Source: Streptomyces djakartensis
Lineage (GTDB): Bacteria > Actinomycetota > Actinomycetes > Streptomycetales > Streptomycetaceae
Length of the DNA: 64,000 nt
Assembly (NCBI RefSeq): GCF_014651075.1
Contig: NZ_BMWE01000004.1
Span: 62,001 to 126,000 of the forward strand
Direction: 5' to 3'
Shown: piece by piece, positions 1 to 8,785 of the stretch
Position numbering within the stretch: position 1 is the stretch's first letter
How the letters are laid out: every line of letters begins with the position of its first letter
The notes under the pieces: model-generated
What the model was told of the DNA's origin: nothing
Database searches by the model: none
Seen by the model: the letters and a program-made list of their open reading frames with translations, nothing else
Made by a program: the position numbers and the translations under genes

Positions 1-765
1 GGACTGCTGCCCGGCGCGGTGGCCGAGATCCCCGGGGTGCGCAGCGCCCTCGTCTACGAGCCGTACGACAAGGGCGGGCCCAGCGGCGACTTCTACGACC
101 TGTTCCCGGCCGGCGACGGCCGCTGGTGCTTCGCCGTCGGCGACGTCCAGGGCAAGGGCCCCGAGGCCGCCGTCGTGATCGGCCTGGCCCGGCCCTGGCT
201 TCGGCTGCTGGCCCGCGAGGGCTACCGGGCCGCCGACGTCCTCGACCGCCTCAACCAGCTCCTGCTCGACGACGCCACGGAGGCCGCCGACGCCGCGGCC
301 CGTGCGCTGGTGGCGGCCGGTGCGCGGCCGACCGCGCCCGGGGACGGCCCCCAGACGCGCTTCCTGTCCCTGCTGTACGGCGAGCTGGTCCCCTTCGACG
401 GCGGCATCCGCTGCACCGTCGCCTCCGCCGGGCACCCGCTGCCCCTGCTGCTCGGCGCCGGCGGAGAGGTCCACACGGCCGCGCGGCCCCAGACCCTCCT
501 GGGCGTCGTCGAGGACGCCACCTACACCAGTGACACCTTCGAGCTGCGCTCCGGCGACACGCTCCTCTGCGTCACCGACGGGGTGACCGAGCGCCGCTCG
601 GGCTCCCGCCAGTTCGACGACGAGGACGGGCTGGCCACGGCGCTGGCAGGCTGCGCGGGGCTGGACGCCGAGCTGATAGCCGAGCGGATCAAGCGGCTGG
701 TGCACGAGTTCGGGGCCCGGCCCCCGGCGGACGATCTGGCACTGCTGGTGCTCCAGGCCGAGTGA
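1..765 (+). CDS. PP2C-type (SpoIIE) serine phosphatase, C-terminal part
   Basis: The reading frame is open from base 1, so the true start is upstream and only the catalytic end is seen. It shows the PPM/SpoIIE signatures: a GDFYDLF metal-binding stretch, GDVQGKGPEAA, a SAGHPLPLLL block, the late LCVTDGVTE motif and a terminal DDLALLVL. In streptomycetes such domains usually follow PAS, GAF or membrane sensor domains and dephosphorylate anti-anti-sigma factors in partner-switching pathways. The sensor part lies outside the window. The family is clear; the substrate is unknown. Confidence 0.9.
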   Translation, partial: GLLPGAVAEIPGVRSALVYEPYDKGGPSGDFYDLFPAGDGRWCFAVGDVQGKGPEAAVVIGLARPWLRLLAREGYRAADVLDRLNQLLLDDATEAADAAARALVAAGARPTAPGDGPQTRFLSLLYGELVPFDGGIRCTVASAGHPLPLLLGAGGEVHTAARPQTLLGVVEDATYTSDTFELRSGDTLLCVTDGVTERRSGSRQFDDEDGLATALAGCAGLDAELIAERIKRLVHEFGARPPADDLALLVLQAE

Positions 766-783
766 CCGCGGTGGTGCTGGACA

Positions 784-2025
784 ATGGGAGACATGCCTTC
801 CGCACTCCCCGACGGCGAGCCCGTCCCCGACGACGGCGCGCTGCCCGCGTCCGCCCTCGCCGGGGCCGCCGACCGCCCGCTCGGGTTCTACCTGCACGTT
901 CCGTACTGCGCGACCCGCTGCGGCTACTGCGACTTCAACACGTACACGGCGACCGAGCTGCGCGGGACCGGCGGAGTGCTCGCCTCGCGGGACAACTACG
1001 CCGAGACGCTCGCCGAGGAGGTCCGTCTGGCCCGGAAGGTACTGGGTGACGACCCGCGGCCCGTCCGCACGGTGTTCGTGGGCGGGGGCACGCCGACGCT
1101 GCTGGACGCGGGCGATCTCGTACGGATGCTGGGCGCGATCCGCGACGAGTTCGGGCTGGCGGCGGACGCCGAGGTCACGACGGAGGCCAACCCGGAGTCG
1201 GTCGATCCGGCGTATCTGGCCGCCCTGCGTGAGGGGGGCTTCAACCGGATCTCGTTCGGGATGCAGAGCGCCAGGCAGCACGTGCTGAAGGTGCTGGACC
1301 GTACGCATACGCCGGGGCGGCCCGAGGCCTGCGTGGCGGAGGCACGGGCGGCGGGCTTCGAGCACGTCAACCTGGATTTGATCTACGGCACGCCGGGGGA
1401 GAGCGACGAGGACTGGCGGGCGTCGCTTCAGGCGGCGCTCGGGGCCGGGCCCGACCACGTCAGCGCGTACGCCCTGATCGTGGAGGAGGGCACGCAGCTG
1501 GCCCGCCGGATCCGCCGGGGCGAGGTGCCGATGACCGACGACGACGTGCACGCGGACCGGTACCTGATCGCCGAGGAGATGCTCTCGGCGGCGGGCTTCG
1601 AGTGGTACGAGGTGTCGAACTGGTCGACGTCTGCGGCCGGACGGTGTCTGCACAACGAGCTGTACTGGCGGGGGGCCGACTGGTGGGGGGCCGGACCGGG
1701 GGCGCACAGCCACGTGGGCGGGGTGCGGTGGTGGAACGTCAAGCATCCTGGGGCGTACGCCGGGGCGCTGGCGGCGGGGAGGTCGCCGGGGGCCGGGCGT
1801 GAGGTGCTGTCGGAGGAGGACCGGCGGGTCGAGCGGATTCTCCTGGAGCTGCGGTTGCGGGAGGGGGTGCCGTTGGGGCTGCTGCGGGAGGCGGGGCTCG
1901 CTGCCTCGCGCAGGGCGTTGTCGGAGGGGCTCCTGGACGCCGGTCCGTATGAGGACGGGCGGGCTGTGCTGACGCTGCGGGGGCGGTTGCTGGCCGATGC
2001 GGTGGTGCGGGACCTGGTGGACTGA
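784..2025 (+). CDS. hemW: Radical SAM heme chaperone HemW (coproporphyrinogen III oxidase-like)
   Basis: A radical SAM protein of 413 aa. The 4Fe-4S cluster motif is CATRCGYC, with Cys42, Cys46 and Cys49, followed by the FVGGGTPTLL segment that contacts S-adenosylmethionine. The next segments, RISFGMQS and LIYGTPGES, are typical of HemW. Family members were long called oxygen-independent coproporphyrinogen oxidase, but HemW binds heme and acts as a heme chaperone. It starts 18 bases after the phosphatase. An in-frame ATG at 793 is an equally plausible start. It lies just upstream of the hrcA-dnaJ block, as in other streptomycetes. Confidence 0.92.
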   Translation: MGDMPSALPDGEPVPDDGALPASALAGAADRPLGFYLHVPYCATRCGYCDFNTYTATELRGTGGVLASRDNYAETLAEEVRLARKVLGDDPRPVRTVFVGGGTPTLLDAGDLVRMLGAIRDEFGLAADAEVTTEANPESVDPAYLAALREGGFNRISFGMQSARQHVLKVLDRTHTPGRPEACVAEARAAGFEHVNLDLIYGTPGESDEDWRASLQAALGAGPDHVSAYALIVEEGTQLARRIRRGEVPMTDDDVHADRYLIAEEMLSAAGFEWYEVSNWSTSAAGRCLHNELYWRGADWWGAGPGAHSHVGGVRWWNVKHPGAYAGALAAGRSPGAGREVLSEEDRRVERILLELRLREGVPLGLLREAGLAASRRALSEGLLDAGPYEDGRAVLTLRGRLLADAVVRDLVD

Positions 2026-2175
2026 CCTGTGCTCGGCGTCGGTGCCGGGGGCGGGGGGTTTCGCAGCCCGGCGTGGCGGGGTGCCGCTGCGCCCACCCGT
2101 GCCGCCCCAGCGGCACGACTGCCCGCAGCGGCGGCGGCACGACTGGCCGCAGCTGAGCGGCGCGACGGCCCGCAG

Positions 2176-2979
2176 TTAAGCCGTGACGAAGTCGATCAGT
2201 TCTTCCACGCGTCCCAGAAGCTCTGGTTCCAGGTCCTTGTAGGACTCCACCTGCTGCAGGATCGCCTGCCACACCGCCCCGGTGTTCTCGGACGGCCAGC
2301 CCAGTGCCCGGCACACCCCCGTCTTCCAGTCCTGGCCGTGCGGGATCCGGGGCCACGCCTCGATGCCGAGGGACGACGGCTTCACCGCCTCCCAGATGTC
2401 GATGTACGGGTGGCCCACCACCAGGGCGTGCTCGCTCGTCACCGACTCGGCGATGCGCCACTCCTTGGTGCCGGGGACCAGATGGTCGACCAGCACACCC
2501 AGCCGCGCGTCCGGCCCGGGTGCGAATTCGGCCACGATGGACGGCAGGTCGTCCACGCCCTCCAGGTACTCCACCACCACGCCCTCGATGCGCAGGTCGT
2601 CGCCCCACACCTTCTCGACCAGCTCGGCGTCGTGCCGGCCCTCGACGTAGATCCGGCCGGCGCGGGCCACGCGTGCGCGTGCGTTCGGGACGGCCACCGA
2701 GCCCGACGCCGTACGGGCAGGACGTGCGGGTGCCGCCCCCGACGGCCGGACCAGGGTCACGACTTTCCCCTCCAGCAGGAACCCGCGCGGCTCCAGCGGG
2801 AACACCCGGTGCTTGCCGAAGCGGTCCTCCAGCGTCACCGTGCCGGCCTCGCAGCGGATCACCGCACCGCAGAAACCGGTCCCGGGCTCCTCGACCACCA
2901 GCCCCGGCTCCGCCGGAACCTCCGGCACCGGCTTCGGCTTCTTCCACGGCGGGGTCAGGTCCGGAGAGTACTGGCGCAT
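2176..2979 (-). CDS. DUF3097 family protein
   Basis: A protein of 267 aa matching the actinobacterial DUF3097 family by its ordered segments: an N-terminal MRQYSPDL, a small beta-rich region, then RIYVEGRHDAELVEKVWGDD, VLVDHLVPGTKEWRI and GHPYIDIWEAVKP. The Toprim-like flavour (VEGRHDAELV, an acidic VDHL segment) suggests a nucleic-acid-related role, but no function is established. It starts 31 bases beyond the end of the upstream MBL-hydrolase gene, so the two probably share a transcript. No strong ribosome binding site precedes the ATG. Confidence 0.85.
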   Translation of the reverse strand: MRQYSPDLTPPWKKPKPVPEVPAEPGLVVEEPGTGFCGAVIRCEAGTVTLEDRFGKHRVFPLEPRGFLLEGKVVTLVRPSGAAPARPARTASGSVAVPNARARVARAGRIYVEGRHDAELVEKVWGDDLRIEGVVVEYLEGVDDLPSIVAEFAPGPDARLGVLVDHLVPGTKEWRIAESVTSEHALVVGHPYIDIWEAVKPSSLGIEAWPRIPHGQDWKTGVCRALGWPSENTGAVWQAILQQVESYKDLEPELLGRVEELIDFVTA

Positions 2980-3010
2980 TCGGATGACGATAGGAGAAGG
3001 CGTACGGCGA

Positions 3011-3742
3011 TCACCGCGACACGCCGAAACGCGCCGCCAGCGCGTCCCGCTGGGCCCGGACGAACGCCGCGTCCACCACCGCTCCGTGACCGGGCACGTA
3101 CAGCGCGTCCTCGCCGCCCAGGTCGAGAAGCCGGTCCAGGGCGGCCGGCCAGTGCGACGGCAGGGCGTCGGGACCCGCCTGCGGATCGCCGGACTCCTCG
3201 ACCAGGTCACCGCAGAAGACGACCTCGGGGTCGCCCGGTACCAGGACGGCCAGGTCGTGCGCGGTGTGCCCCGGGCCAACGTTCGCCAGCAGCACCTGCC
3301 GCCCGCCGCCCAGGTCGAGGGTCCACTCCCCGGAGACCAGGTGGCGGGGCGGGGACAGCAGGTCCACGGCCTCCGCCGCGGTGGCCTGCGCCAGGCCGTT
3401 GCGCACGGCGTCCGCGCGCAGCTCCTCCCGGTCCCTCACCCGCGTCAGCACCCCGTCCACGCCGACAGCGCCGAACACCTCCGCGTCGGTGAACGCCGCA
3501 ACCCCGAAGACGTGGTCGAAGTGGGGGTGGGTCAGGGCGAGATGTGTCACACGGTGACCGGTGATCGCCCGCGCCTGCTCGCGCAACCGCGCGCCCTCGG
3601 ACGGGCTCGACCCCGCGTCGATCAGCAGGACCGCGCCCTCACCGGCGACCAGCCCCGCCGTGCAGTCCCACACCGGCAGGCGGCACCGCCCCACCCCCGC
3701 GGCCACCCGCTCCCACCCGAGGTCTTCCCAAGTCACCGTCAT
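3011..3742 (-). CDS. MBL-fold metallo-hydrolase
   Basis: A metallo-beta-lactamase-fold hydrolase of 243 aa. The zinc motif THPHFDH lies at residues 71-77, followed by GPGHT, a CGDLVEE acidic ligand and a final PGHG. These are the usual metal ligands, in order. There is no signal peptide, so it is cytoplasmic. The short length resembles glyoxalase-II-like or housekeeping MBL hydrolases rather than true beta-lactamases. It is transcribed divergently from hrcA, with a 170-base gap that holds the CIRCE operator. The substrate is unknown. Confidence 0.88.
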   Translation of the reverse strand: MTVTWEDLGWERVAAGVGRCRLPVWDCTAGLVAGEGAVLLIDAGSSPSEGARLREQARAITGHRVTHLALTHPHFDHVFGVAAFTDAEVFGAVGVDGVLTRVRDREELRADAVRNGLAQATAAEAVDLLSPPRHLVSGEWTLDLGGGRQVLLANVGPGHTAHDLAVLVPGDPEVVFCGDLVEESGDPQAGPDALPSHWPAALDRLLDLGGEDALYVPGHGAVVDAAFVRAQRDALAARFGVSR

Positions 3743-3795
3743 ACGGCGACGCTAGCGGTGACACCCGCCACCGGCACGACAGCGCGCGACCAGCC

Positions 3796-3826
3796 TTGCC
3801 GGGGGTGTACCCCACCGCCGTACACT
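3796..3826 (+). promoter_or_regulatory. Possible vegetative promoter of hrcA-dnaJ
   Basis: A TTGCCG hexamer (3796-3801) and a TACACT hexamer (3821-3826) are separated by 19 bases, directly upstream of the CIRCE element. This spacing suits sigma-HrdB promoters, and the arrangement would put the operator over the transcription start. It is inferred from sequence only. Confidence 0.4.
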
Positions 3827-3839
3827 GGGCCGGGGAATG

Positions 3840-3866
3840 CTGGCACTCGCACGCGCAGAGTGCCAG
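3840..3866 (+). promoter_or_regulatory. CIRCE operator (HrcA binding site)
   Basis: CTGGCACTC (3840-3848), nine bases, then GAGTGCCAG (3858-3866): a perfect 9-9-9 inverted repeat matching the CIRCE consensus TTAGCACTC-N9-GAGTGCTAA apart from the outer bases. It lies 46 bases before hrcA, as expected for HrcA autoregulation. Confidence 0.95.
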
Positions 3867-3912
3867 GCTCGACAGTCAGGACACGGGCGGACGACTTCTG
3901 GAGGTGTGCGCG

Positions 3913-4929
3913 ATGCTCAGTGAACGCAGGCTTCAGGTGCTGCGCGCCATCGTCCAGGACTACGTCGGCACCGAGGAGCCGGTCGGCTCCAAGGCCCTCA
4001 CCGAGCGGCACAACCTCGGCGTCTCCCCGGCCACCGTCCGCAACGACATGGCGGCCCTGGAGGACGAGGGGTACATCGCCCAGCCGCACACCAGCGCCGG
4101 GCGGATCCCCACGGACAAGGGCTACCGGCTGTTCGTGGACAAGCTCGCCGGCGTCAAGCCGATGACCGCGCCCGAGCGGCGCGCGATCCAGAACTTCCTC
4201 GAGGGCGCCGTCGACCTCGACGACGTAGTGGCGCGCACGGTACGGCTGCTCGCGCAGCTCACGCGGCAGGTCGCCGTGGTGCAGTACCCGTCGCTGACCC
4301 GGTCGACCGTGCGGCATGTGGAGTTGCTCGCCCTCGCGCCCGCGCGGCTGATGCTCGTGCTGATCACGGACACCGGGCGGGTCGAGCAGCGCGTGGTCGA
4401 CTGTCCGGCGCCCTTCGGCGAGGCCTCGCTCGCGGATCTGCGCGCGCGGCTCAACAGCCGTGTGGCGAACCGCCGTTTCGCGGATGTGCCGGGTCTGGTG
4501 GAAGATCTACCCGAGGCGTTCGAGCACGAGGACCGGGGTACGGTTTCCACGGTGCTCTCCACACTTCTGGAGACGCTCGTCGAGGAGAACGAGGAGCGGC
4601 TGATGATCGGCGGCACCGCCAATCTGACCCGCTTCGGGCATGACTTTCCCCTCACGATCCGGCCGGTGCTGGAGGCGCTGGAGGAGCAGGTCGTGCTCCT
4701 CAAGCTGCTCGGCGAGGCCAAGGATCCGGGCGTGACCGTACGGATCGGTCATGAGAACGCCCACGAAGGACTCAACTCCACGTCCGTCGTGTCGGTCGGC
4801 TACGGTTCGGGCGGCGAGGCAGTCGCCAAGCTCGGCGTGGTCGGACCGACCCGCATGGACTACCCGGGAACGATGGGAGCGGTACGCGCAGTGGCACGGT
4901 ACGTCGGACAGATCCTGGCGGAGTCGTAG
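3913..4929 (+). CDS. hrcA: Heat-inducible transcription repressor HrcA
   Basis: HrcA represses class I heat-shock genes by binding CIRCE elements and is itself activated by GroEL. The protein is 338 aa. An N-terminal winged helix (about residues 1-75) contains [18 protein letters not shown], followed by [13 protein letters not shown] and the long dimerisation region ending in [17 protein letters not shown]. The start is the ATG at 3913, preceded by GGAGGTG at 3900-3906. The open frame extends further upstream only because it runs through the CIRCE site. The TAG stop shares one base with the dnaJ start, implying translational coupling. Confidence 0.96.
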   Translation: MLSERRLQVLRAIVQDYVGTEEPVGSKALTERHNLGVSPATVRNDMAALEDEGYIAQPHTSAGRIPTDKGYRLFVDKLAGVKPMTAPERRAIQNFLEGAVDLDDVVARTVRLLAQLTRQVAVVQYPSLTRSTVRHVELLALAPARLMLVLITDTGRVEQRVVDCPAPFGEASLADLRARLNSRVANRRFADVPGLVEDLPEAFEHEDRGTVSTVLSTLLETLVEENEERLMIGGTANLTRFGHDFPLTIRPVLEALEEQVVLLKLLGEAKDPGVTVRIGHENAHEGLNSTSVVSVGYGSGGEAVAKLGVVGPTRMDYPGTMGAVRAVARYVGQILAES

Positions 4930-6065
4930 TGGCCACGGACTACTACGCCGTACTCGGCGTGCGCCGCGACGCGTCGCAGGAAGAGATCAAGAAGGCCTTC
5001 CGGCGGCTCGCCCGCGAGCTGCACCCGGACGTCAACCCCGATCCGAAGACCCAGGAGCGGTTCAAGGAGATCAACGCCGCTTACGAGGTGCTGTCGGACC
5101 CGCAGAAGAAGCAGGTCTACGACCTCGGCGGCGACCCGCTCTCGCAGGCCCAGGGCGGCGGCGCGGGCGGCTTCGGCGCCGGCGGCTTCGGGAACTTCTC
5201 CGACATCATGGACGCGTTCTTCGGCACGGCGTCGCAGCGCGGACCGCGCTCGCGCACCCGCCGCGGCCAGGACGCGATGATCCGTATCGAGGTGGAGCTC
5301 GACGAGGCGGCCTTCGGCACGACCAAGGACATCCAGGTCGACACGGCGGTCGTCTGCACCACGTGCAGCGGCGAGGGGGCCGCGCCCGGCACCTCCGCGC
5401 AGACGTGTGACATGTGCCGCGGCCGCGGTGAGGTGTCGCAGGTGACCCGGTCCTTCCTGGGCCAGGTCATGACGTCCCGCCCCTGCCCCCAGTGCCAGGG
5501 CTTCGGCACCGTGGTGCCCACGCCGTGCCCGGAGTGCGCGGGCGACGGGCGCGTGCGGTCCCGCCGTACGCTCACGGTCAAGATCCCGGCCGGTGTCGAC
5601 AACGGCACGCGGATCCAGCTGGCCGGCGAGGGCGAGGTCGGGCCCGGTGGCGGTCCCGCCGGCGACCTCTACGTCGAGATCCACGAGCTCCCGCACTCCA
5701 CGTTCCAGCGGCGCGGCGACGACCTGCACTGCACGGTGACGATCCCCATGACGGCGGCGGCCCTCGGCACCAAGGTGCCGCTGGAGACGCTCGACGGCAT
5801 GGAGGAGGTCGACATCCGCCCGGGCACCCAGTCCGGCCAGTCCATCCCGCTGCACGGCCGGGGCGTCACGCACCTGCGCGGCGGCGGACGCGGCGACCTC
5901 ATCGTCCACGTCGAGGTCCAGACCCCGACCAAGCTCGACCCCGAACAGGAACGCCTCCTGCGCGAGCTGTCCAAGCTGCGCGGCGAGGAGCGTCCCACGG
6001 GCCAGTTCCAGCCGGGGCAGCAAGGGTTGTTCTCCCGCCTGAAGGACGCGTTCAACGGGCGCTGA
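4929..6065 (+). CDS. dnaJ: Chaperone protein DnaJ (type I, second copy type)
   Basis: A DnaJ co-chaperone of 378 aa. It has an N-terminal J domain with His32-Pro33-Asp34, which stimulates DnaK ATPase, and a Gly/Phe linker around 75-95. Four CxxCxGxG zinc repeats lie between residues about 143 and 207 ([32 protein letters not shown]), followed by a C-terminal substrate-binding domain. It starts with GTG one base into the hrcA stop codon, so it is under CIRCE/HrcA control. Streptomycetes usually carry another dnaJ in the dnaK operon; this is the hrcA-linked copy. Confidence 0.96.
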   Translation: MATDYYAVLGVRRDASQEEIKKAFRRLARELHPDVNPDPKTQERFKEINAAYEVLSDPQKKQVYDLGGDPLSQAQGGGAGGFGAGGFGNFSDIMDAFFGTASQRGPRSRTRRGQDAMIRIEVELDEAAFGTTKDIQVDTAVVCTTCSGEGAAPGTSAQTCDMCRGRGEVSQVTRSFLGQVMTSRPCPQCQGFGTVVPTPCPECAGDGRVRSRRTLTVKIPAGVDNGTRIQLAGEGEVGPGGGPAGDLYVEIHELPHSTFQRRGDDLHCTVTIPMTAAALGTKVPLETLDGMEEVDIRPGTQSGQSIPLHGRGVTHLRGGGRGDLIVHVEVQTPTKLDPEQERLLRELSKLRGEERPTGQFQPGQQGLFSRLKDAFNGR

Positions 6066-6142
6066 GCCCGGGCGTGCATCTGGTCTATGCCAGTCGGCAG
6101 GGCGGTTTCGGAATGGTTCGGAGGACGTGACAACATGCGCTC

Positions 6143-7216
6143 ATGTCCTCCGCACTGACCGATCTCTTCCCCCACCCGATCGTGCAGGCCCCCATGGCGG
6201 GCGGAGTCTCCCTGCCGCGGCTCGCCGCCGCCGTGTGCGAGGCGGGCGGGCTCGGTTTCCTCGCCGCCGGGTACAAGACCGCCGACGGGATGTACGAGGA
6301 GATCAAACAGCTCCGGAGCCTCACCGGCAGGCCGTTCGGCGTGAACCTCTTCATACCGCAGCCGGAGTACGCCGACCCGGCCGCCATCGATGGCTACGCC
6401 CACCAGCTGGCCGGCGAGGCCACCTGGTACGAGGCCGAGCTCGGTGATCCGGAGAGCGGCCGCGACGACGGCTACGAGACCAAGCTGGCGGTGCTGCGCG
6501 ACAACCCCGTGCCCGTGGTGTCGTTCCACTTCGGCGCGCCGAGCCGGGACGTCGTCGACGCCCTGCACCGCGTCGGCACCTTCGTCCTCGCCACCGCCAC
6601 CACCCCTGACGAGGCGCGGGCCGTCGAGCGCACCGGCGCGGACGCGGTCATCGCGCAGGGAGTCGAGGCGGGCGGCCACCAGGGCACCCACCGGGACGTC
6701 CCGGAGAGGGACGGTTCCGGCATCGGGCTGCTGTCACTGGTCGCCCAGGTCCGGGAGGCCGTGAGCATCCCGGTCATCGCCGCCGGCGGCATAATGCGCG
6801 GCGGTCAGATCGCCGCCGTGCTCGCGGCGGGCGCCAGCGCGGCCCAGCTCGGCACCGCGTTCCTCGCGACGTCCGAGTCGGGCGCGCACGCCCTGCACAA
6901 GCAGGCACTGACCAACCCCCTGTTCGTCCGCACGGAGCTGACCCGGGCGTTCTCGGGCCGGCCGGCGCGCGGCCTCGTCAACCGCTTCGTCCGCGAGCAC
7001 GGCCCCTACGCGCCCGCCGCCTACCCCGAGATCCACCACCTCACCGCACCGCTGCGCAAGGCCGCCGCCAAGGCCGGCGACGCGCAGGGCATGGCACTGT
7101 GGGCCGGGCAGGGCCACCGCCTGGCACGGGAACTGCCCGCGGGGCAGCTCATGGAGGTGCTGTTGGGTGAACTCGCCGCGTCCACCACGGCGTTGACGAA
7201 CGGAGGCGTTCGATGA
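6143..7216 (+). CDS. Nitronate monooxygenase (2-nitropropane dioxygenase family)
   Basis: An FMN-dependent TIM-barrel enzyme of 357 aa. It has the family landmarks: an N-terminal HPIVQAPMAGGVS, the central QGVEAGGHQGTH segment with the catalytic His, PVIAAGGI, and GASAAQLGTAFLAT that binds the FMN phosphate. Such enzymes oxidise alkyl nitronates such as propionate-3-nitronate, protecting respiration. Translation begins at ATG 6143. The stop overlaps the rsmE start by four bases (ATGA), so the two are co-translated. Confidence 0.9.
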   Translation: MSSALTDLFPHPIVQAPMAGGVSLPRLAAAVCEAGGLGFLAAGYKTADGMYEEIKQLRSLTGRPFGVNLFIPQPEYADPAAIDGYAHQLAGEATWYEAELGDPESGRDDGYETKLAVLRDNPVPVVSFHFGAPSRDVVDALHRVGTFVLATATTPDEARAVERTGADAVIAQGVEAGGHQGTHRDVPERDGSGIGLLSLVAQVREAVSIPVIAAGGIMRGGQIAAVLAAGASAAQLGTAFLATSESGAHALHKQALTNPLFVRTELTRAFSGRPARGLVNRFVREHGPYAPAAYPEIHHLTAPLRKAAAKAGDAQGMALWAGQGHRLARELPAGQLMEVLLGELAASTTALTNGGVR

Positions 7217-7953
7217 CGGCGCCGGTCTTCGTGGTCGAGCACTTCGACGCGGGGCGTGGCGGCCGCTACGTCCTCGACGGCCCCGAAGGGCGGCACGCCG
7301 TCTCCGTGAAGCGGCTGCGTCCCGGGGAGGACATCGTCCTCACGGACGGGGCCGGACGCTGGGCGGACTGTGTCGTGCTCGACACCGAGGGCAAGGACCG
7401 GCTGGTCGTCCGGCTCGGCTCGGTGGCCGAGGAGCCGCCGGAGGAGCCCCGGGTCACCGTCGTCCAGGCGCTGCCCAAGGGCGACCGCGGGGAACTGGCC
7501 GTGGAGACCATGACGGAGGTCGGCGTCGACACGATCGTGCCGTGGGCGGCGGCGCGCTGCATCACGCAGTGGAAGGGCGACCGCGGGCTGAAGGCGCTGG
7601 GCAAATGGCGGGCGACGGCGCGGGAGGCCGGCAAGCAGTCCCGCCGGGTGCGCTTTCCAGAGGTCGCGGACGCCGCCACGACCAAGCAGGTCGCCGCGCT
7701 GCTGGCCGGCGCGGACTTCGCCGCCGTGCTCCACGAGAGCGGGGACGAGCCCCTGGCGACGGCCGAACTGCCTTCGTCCGGCGAGATCGTGCTGGTCGTG
7801 GGGCCCGAAGGCGGTGTGGCGCCGGAGGAGTTGACGCTGTTCGAGACGGCCGGGGCGAAGGCGTACCGCCTCGGGCGCAGTGTGCTGCGCACATCGACTG
7901 CCGGGACGGCCGCCGCGGCCGTGCTCCTGGCTCGCACCGGCCGATGGTCCTGA
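7213..7953 (+). CDS. rsmE: 16S rRNA (uracil-1498-N3)-methyltransferase RsmE
   Basis: A SPOUT-class methyltransferase of 246 aa that methylates U1498 near the decoding site of 16S rRNA. There is an N-terminal PUA-like part (residues 1-70, with GRHAVSVKRLRPGE). The C-terminal trefoil knot carries VVGPEGGVAPEEL and LGRSVLRTSTA, which form the S-adenosylmethionine pocket. The ATG overlaps the stop of the preceding nitronate monooxygenase. The actinobacterial pairing with the HIT and rnz genes is interrupted here by the tricorn protease region. Confidence 0.93.
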   Translation: MTAPVFVVEHFDAGRGGRYVLDGPEGRHAVSVKRLRPGEDIVLTDGAGRWADCVVLDTEGKDRLVVRLGSVAEEPPEEPRVTVVQALPKGDRGELAVETMTEVGVDTIVPWAAARCITQWKGDRGLKALGKWRATAREAGKQSRRVRFPEVADAATTKQVAALLAGADFAAVLHESGDEPLATAELPSSGEIVLVVGPEGGVAPEELTLFETAGAKAYRLGRSVLRTSTAGTAAAAVLLARTGRWS

Positions 7954-7972
7954 CCACTTCGGAGGCACCGCG

Positions 7973-8139
7973 GAACTCGCACAGGTTCGACTTCTCGTCG
8001 ACGACTTCGCCGCCTGCTACCGCTTCTGCGACGAGGTCACGGCCCGGCACCCATGACGGACCGCACGCGAGTGGCCCACCTCAAGGACCCTGAGGGCAAC
8101 CTGGTGGAGCTTCAGGAGCGGCTCCTGCTGCGCGCCTGA
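7973..8139 (+). pseudogene. Glyoxalase/VOC-family protein, decayed remnant
   Basis: Two fragments of a vicinal-oxygen-chelate (glyoxalase/bleomycin resistance) protein abut in different frames. The first reads ELAQVRLLVDDFAACYRF up to a TGA at 8054-8056. The second, from the ATG at 8053, reads VAHLKDPEGNLVELQERL and stops at 8139. These match the first and last strands of a VOC domain. The roughly 70 central residues are missing, so this is an internal deletion plus frameshift rather than a functional small gene. A GGAGG precedes the first fragment, but no start codon remains at the expected place. Confidence 0.75.
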
Positions 8140-8188
8140 CGCCTTTGCGCCCTACCGCGCGACCTCCGTCAGTGGCAGGCTGCCCTCC

Positions 8189-8740
8189 ATGGGGGCTTTG
8201 AGGAGGATCGGGCGGGGCGCGCGCGGTCGGCGGACGGCTGTCGCGGCGGTGTTCGCGGTCGTCGCCGCGGGTGGCGCCGCCGCGTGTGAACCCGGCGGCA
8301 TCAGCTCGGCGACCGTCGCGTACACCACCGACGAGACCGTCACCAGGGAGCTCGACCGGCAGAAGGCCGACGTGCGCTGGCTGACCTGCACCGCTTCCTA
8401 CGGGGACTCGGGCAAGGGCGGGAAGCCGTCGCCCTCGGCGAGTGAGAAGACCGTCGCCACGGTCGACTGCGACGGGGAGACCAAGGACGGCAAGGACATC
8501 ACCGTCACCGGCAAGGTCACCCACGCGGTGGACGGGGCCTGTGTGCGCGGGAACATCACCGCCAAGGTGGACGGCAAGGTGTGGTTCCAGGTCGACGGGC
8601 TCGGCGACTGCGGCGCGACCCCGTCACCCGTGGGCGGCGGACCGGCGAACGGGCGGCCCGGCCCCACCGTCACCGTGACCGTCACACAGACCATCTGGTG
8701 CGACCGGTACCCGGACTGCCGCCCCGTCGAGGGCAAGTGA
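8189..8740 (+). CDS. Putative secreted lipoprotein, function unknown
   Basis: A protein of 183 aa with an N-terminal arginine-rich segment, a short hydrophobic stretch (residues 17-31) and a lipobox-like AAAC with Cys33, pointing to a lipid-anchored exported protein. The mature part contains VRWLTCTASYGDSG, a paired cysteine region (TVDCDGE, DGACVRGNITAKVDG, GLGDCG) and a Pro/Gly/Thr-rich tail with IWCDRYPDC. The conserved cysteine spacing suggests disulfides. It lies just upstream of the tricorn gene. I do not recognise a functional family. Confidence 0.75.
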   Translation: MGALRRIGRGARGRRTAVAAVFAVVAAGGAAACEPGGISSATVAYTTDETVTRELDRQKADVRWLTCTASYGDSGKGGKPSPSASEKTVATVDCDGETKDGKDITVTGKVTHAVDGACVRGNITAKVDGKVWFQVDGLGDCGATPSPVGGGPANGRPGPTVTVTVTQTIWCDRYPDCRPVEGK

Positions 8741-8785
8741 TCCGAACTCTGTCCGCGCGGCGTCGTCCCTGCATAGGGTGATCGG

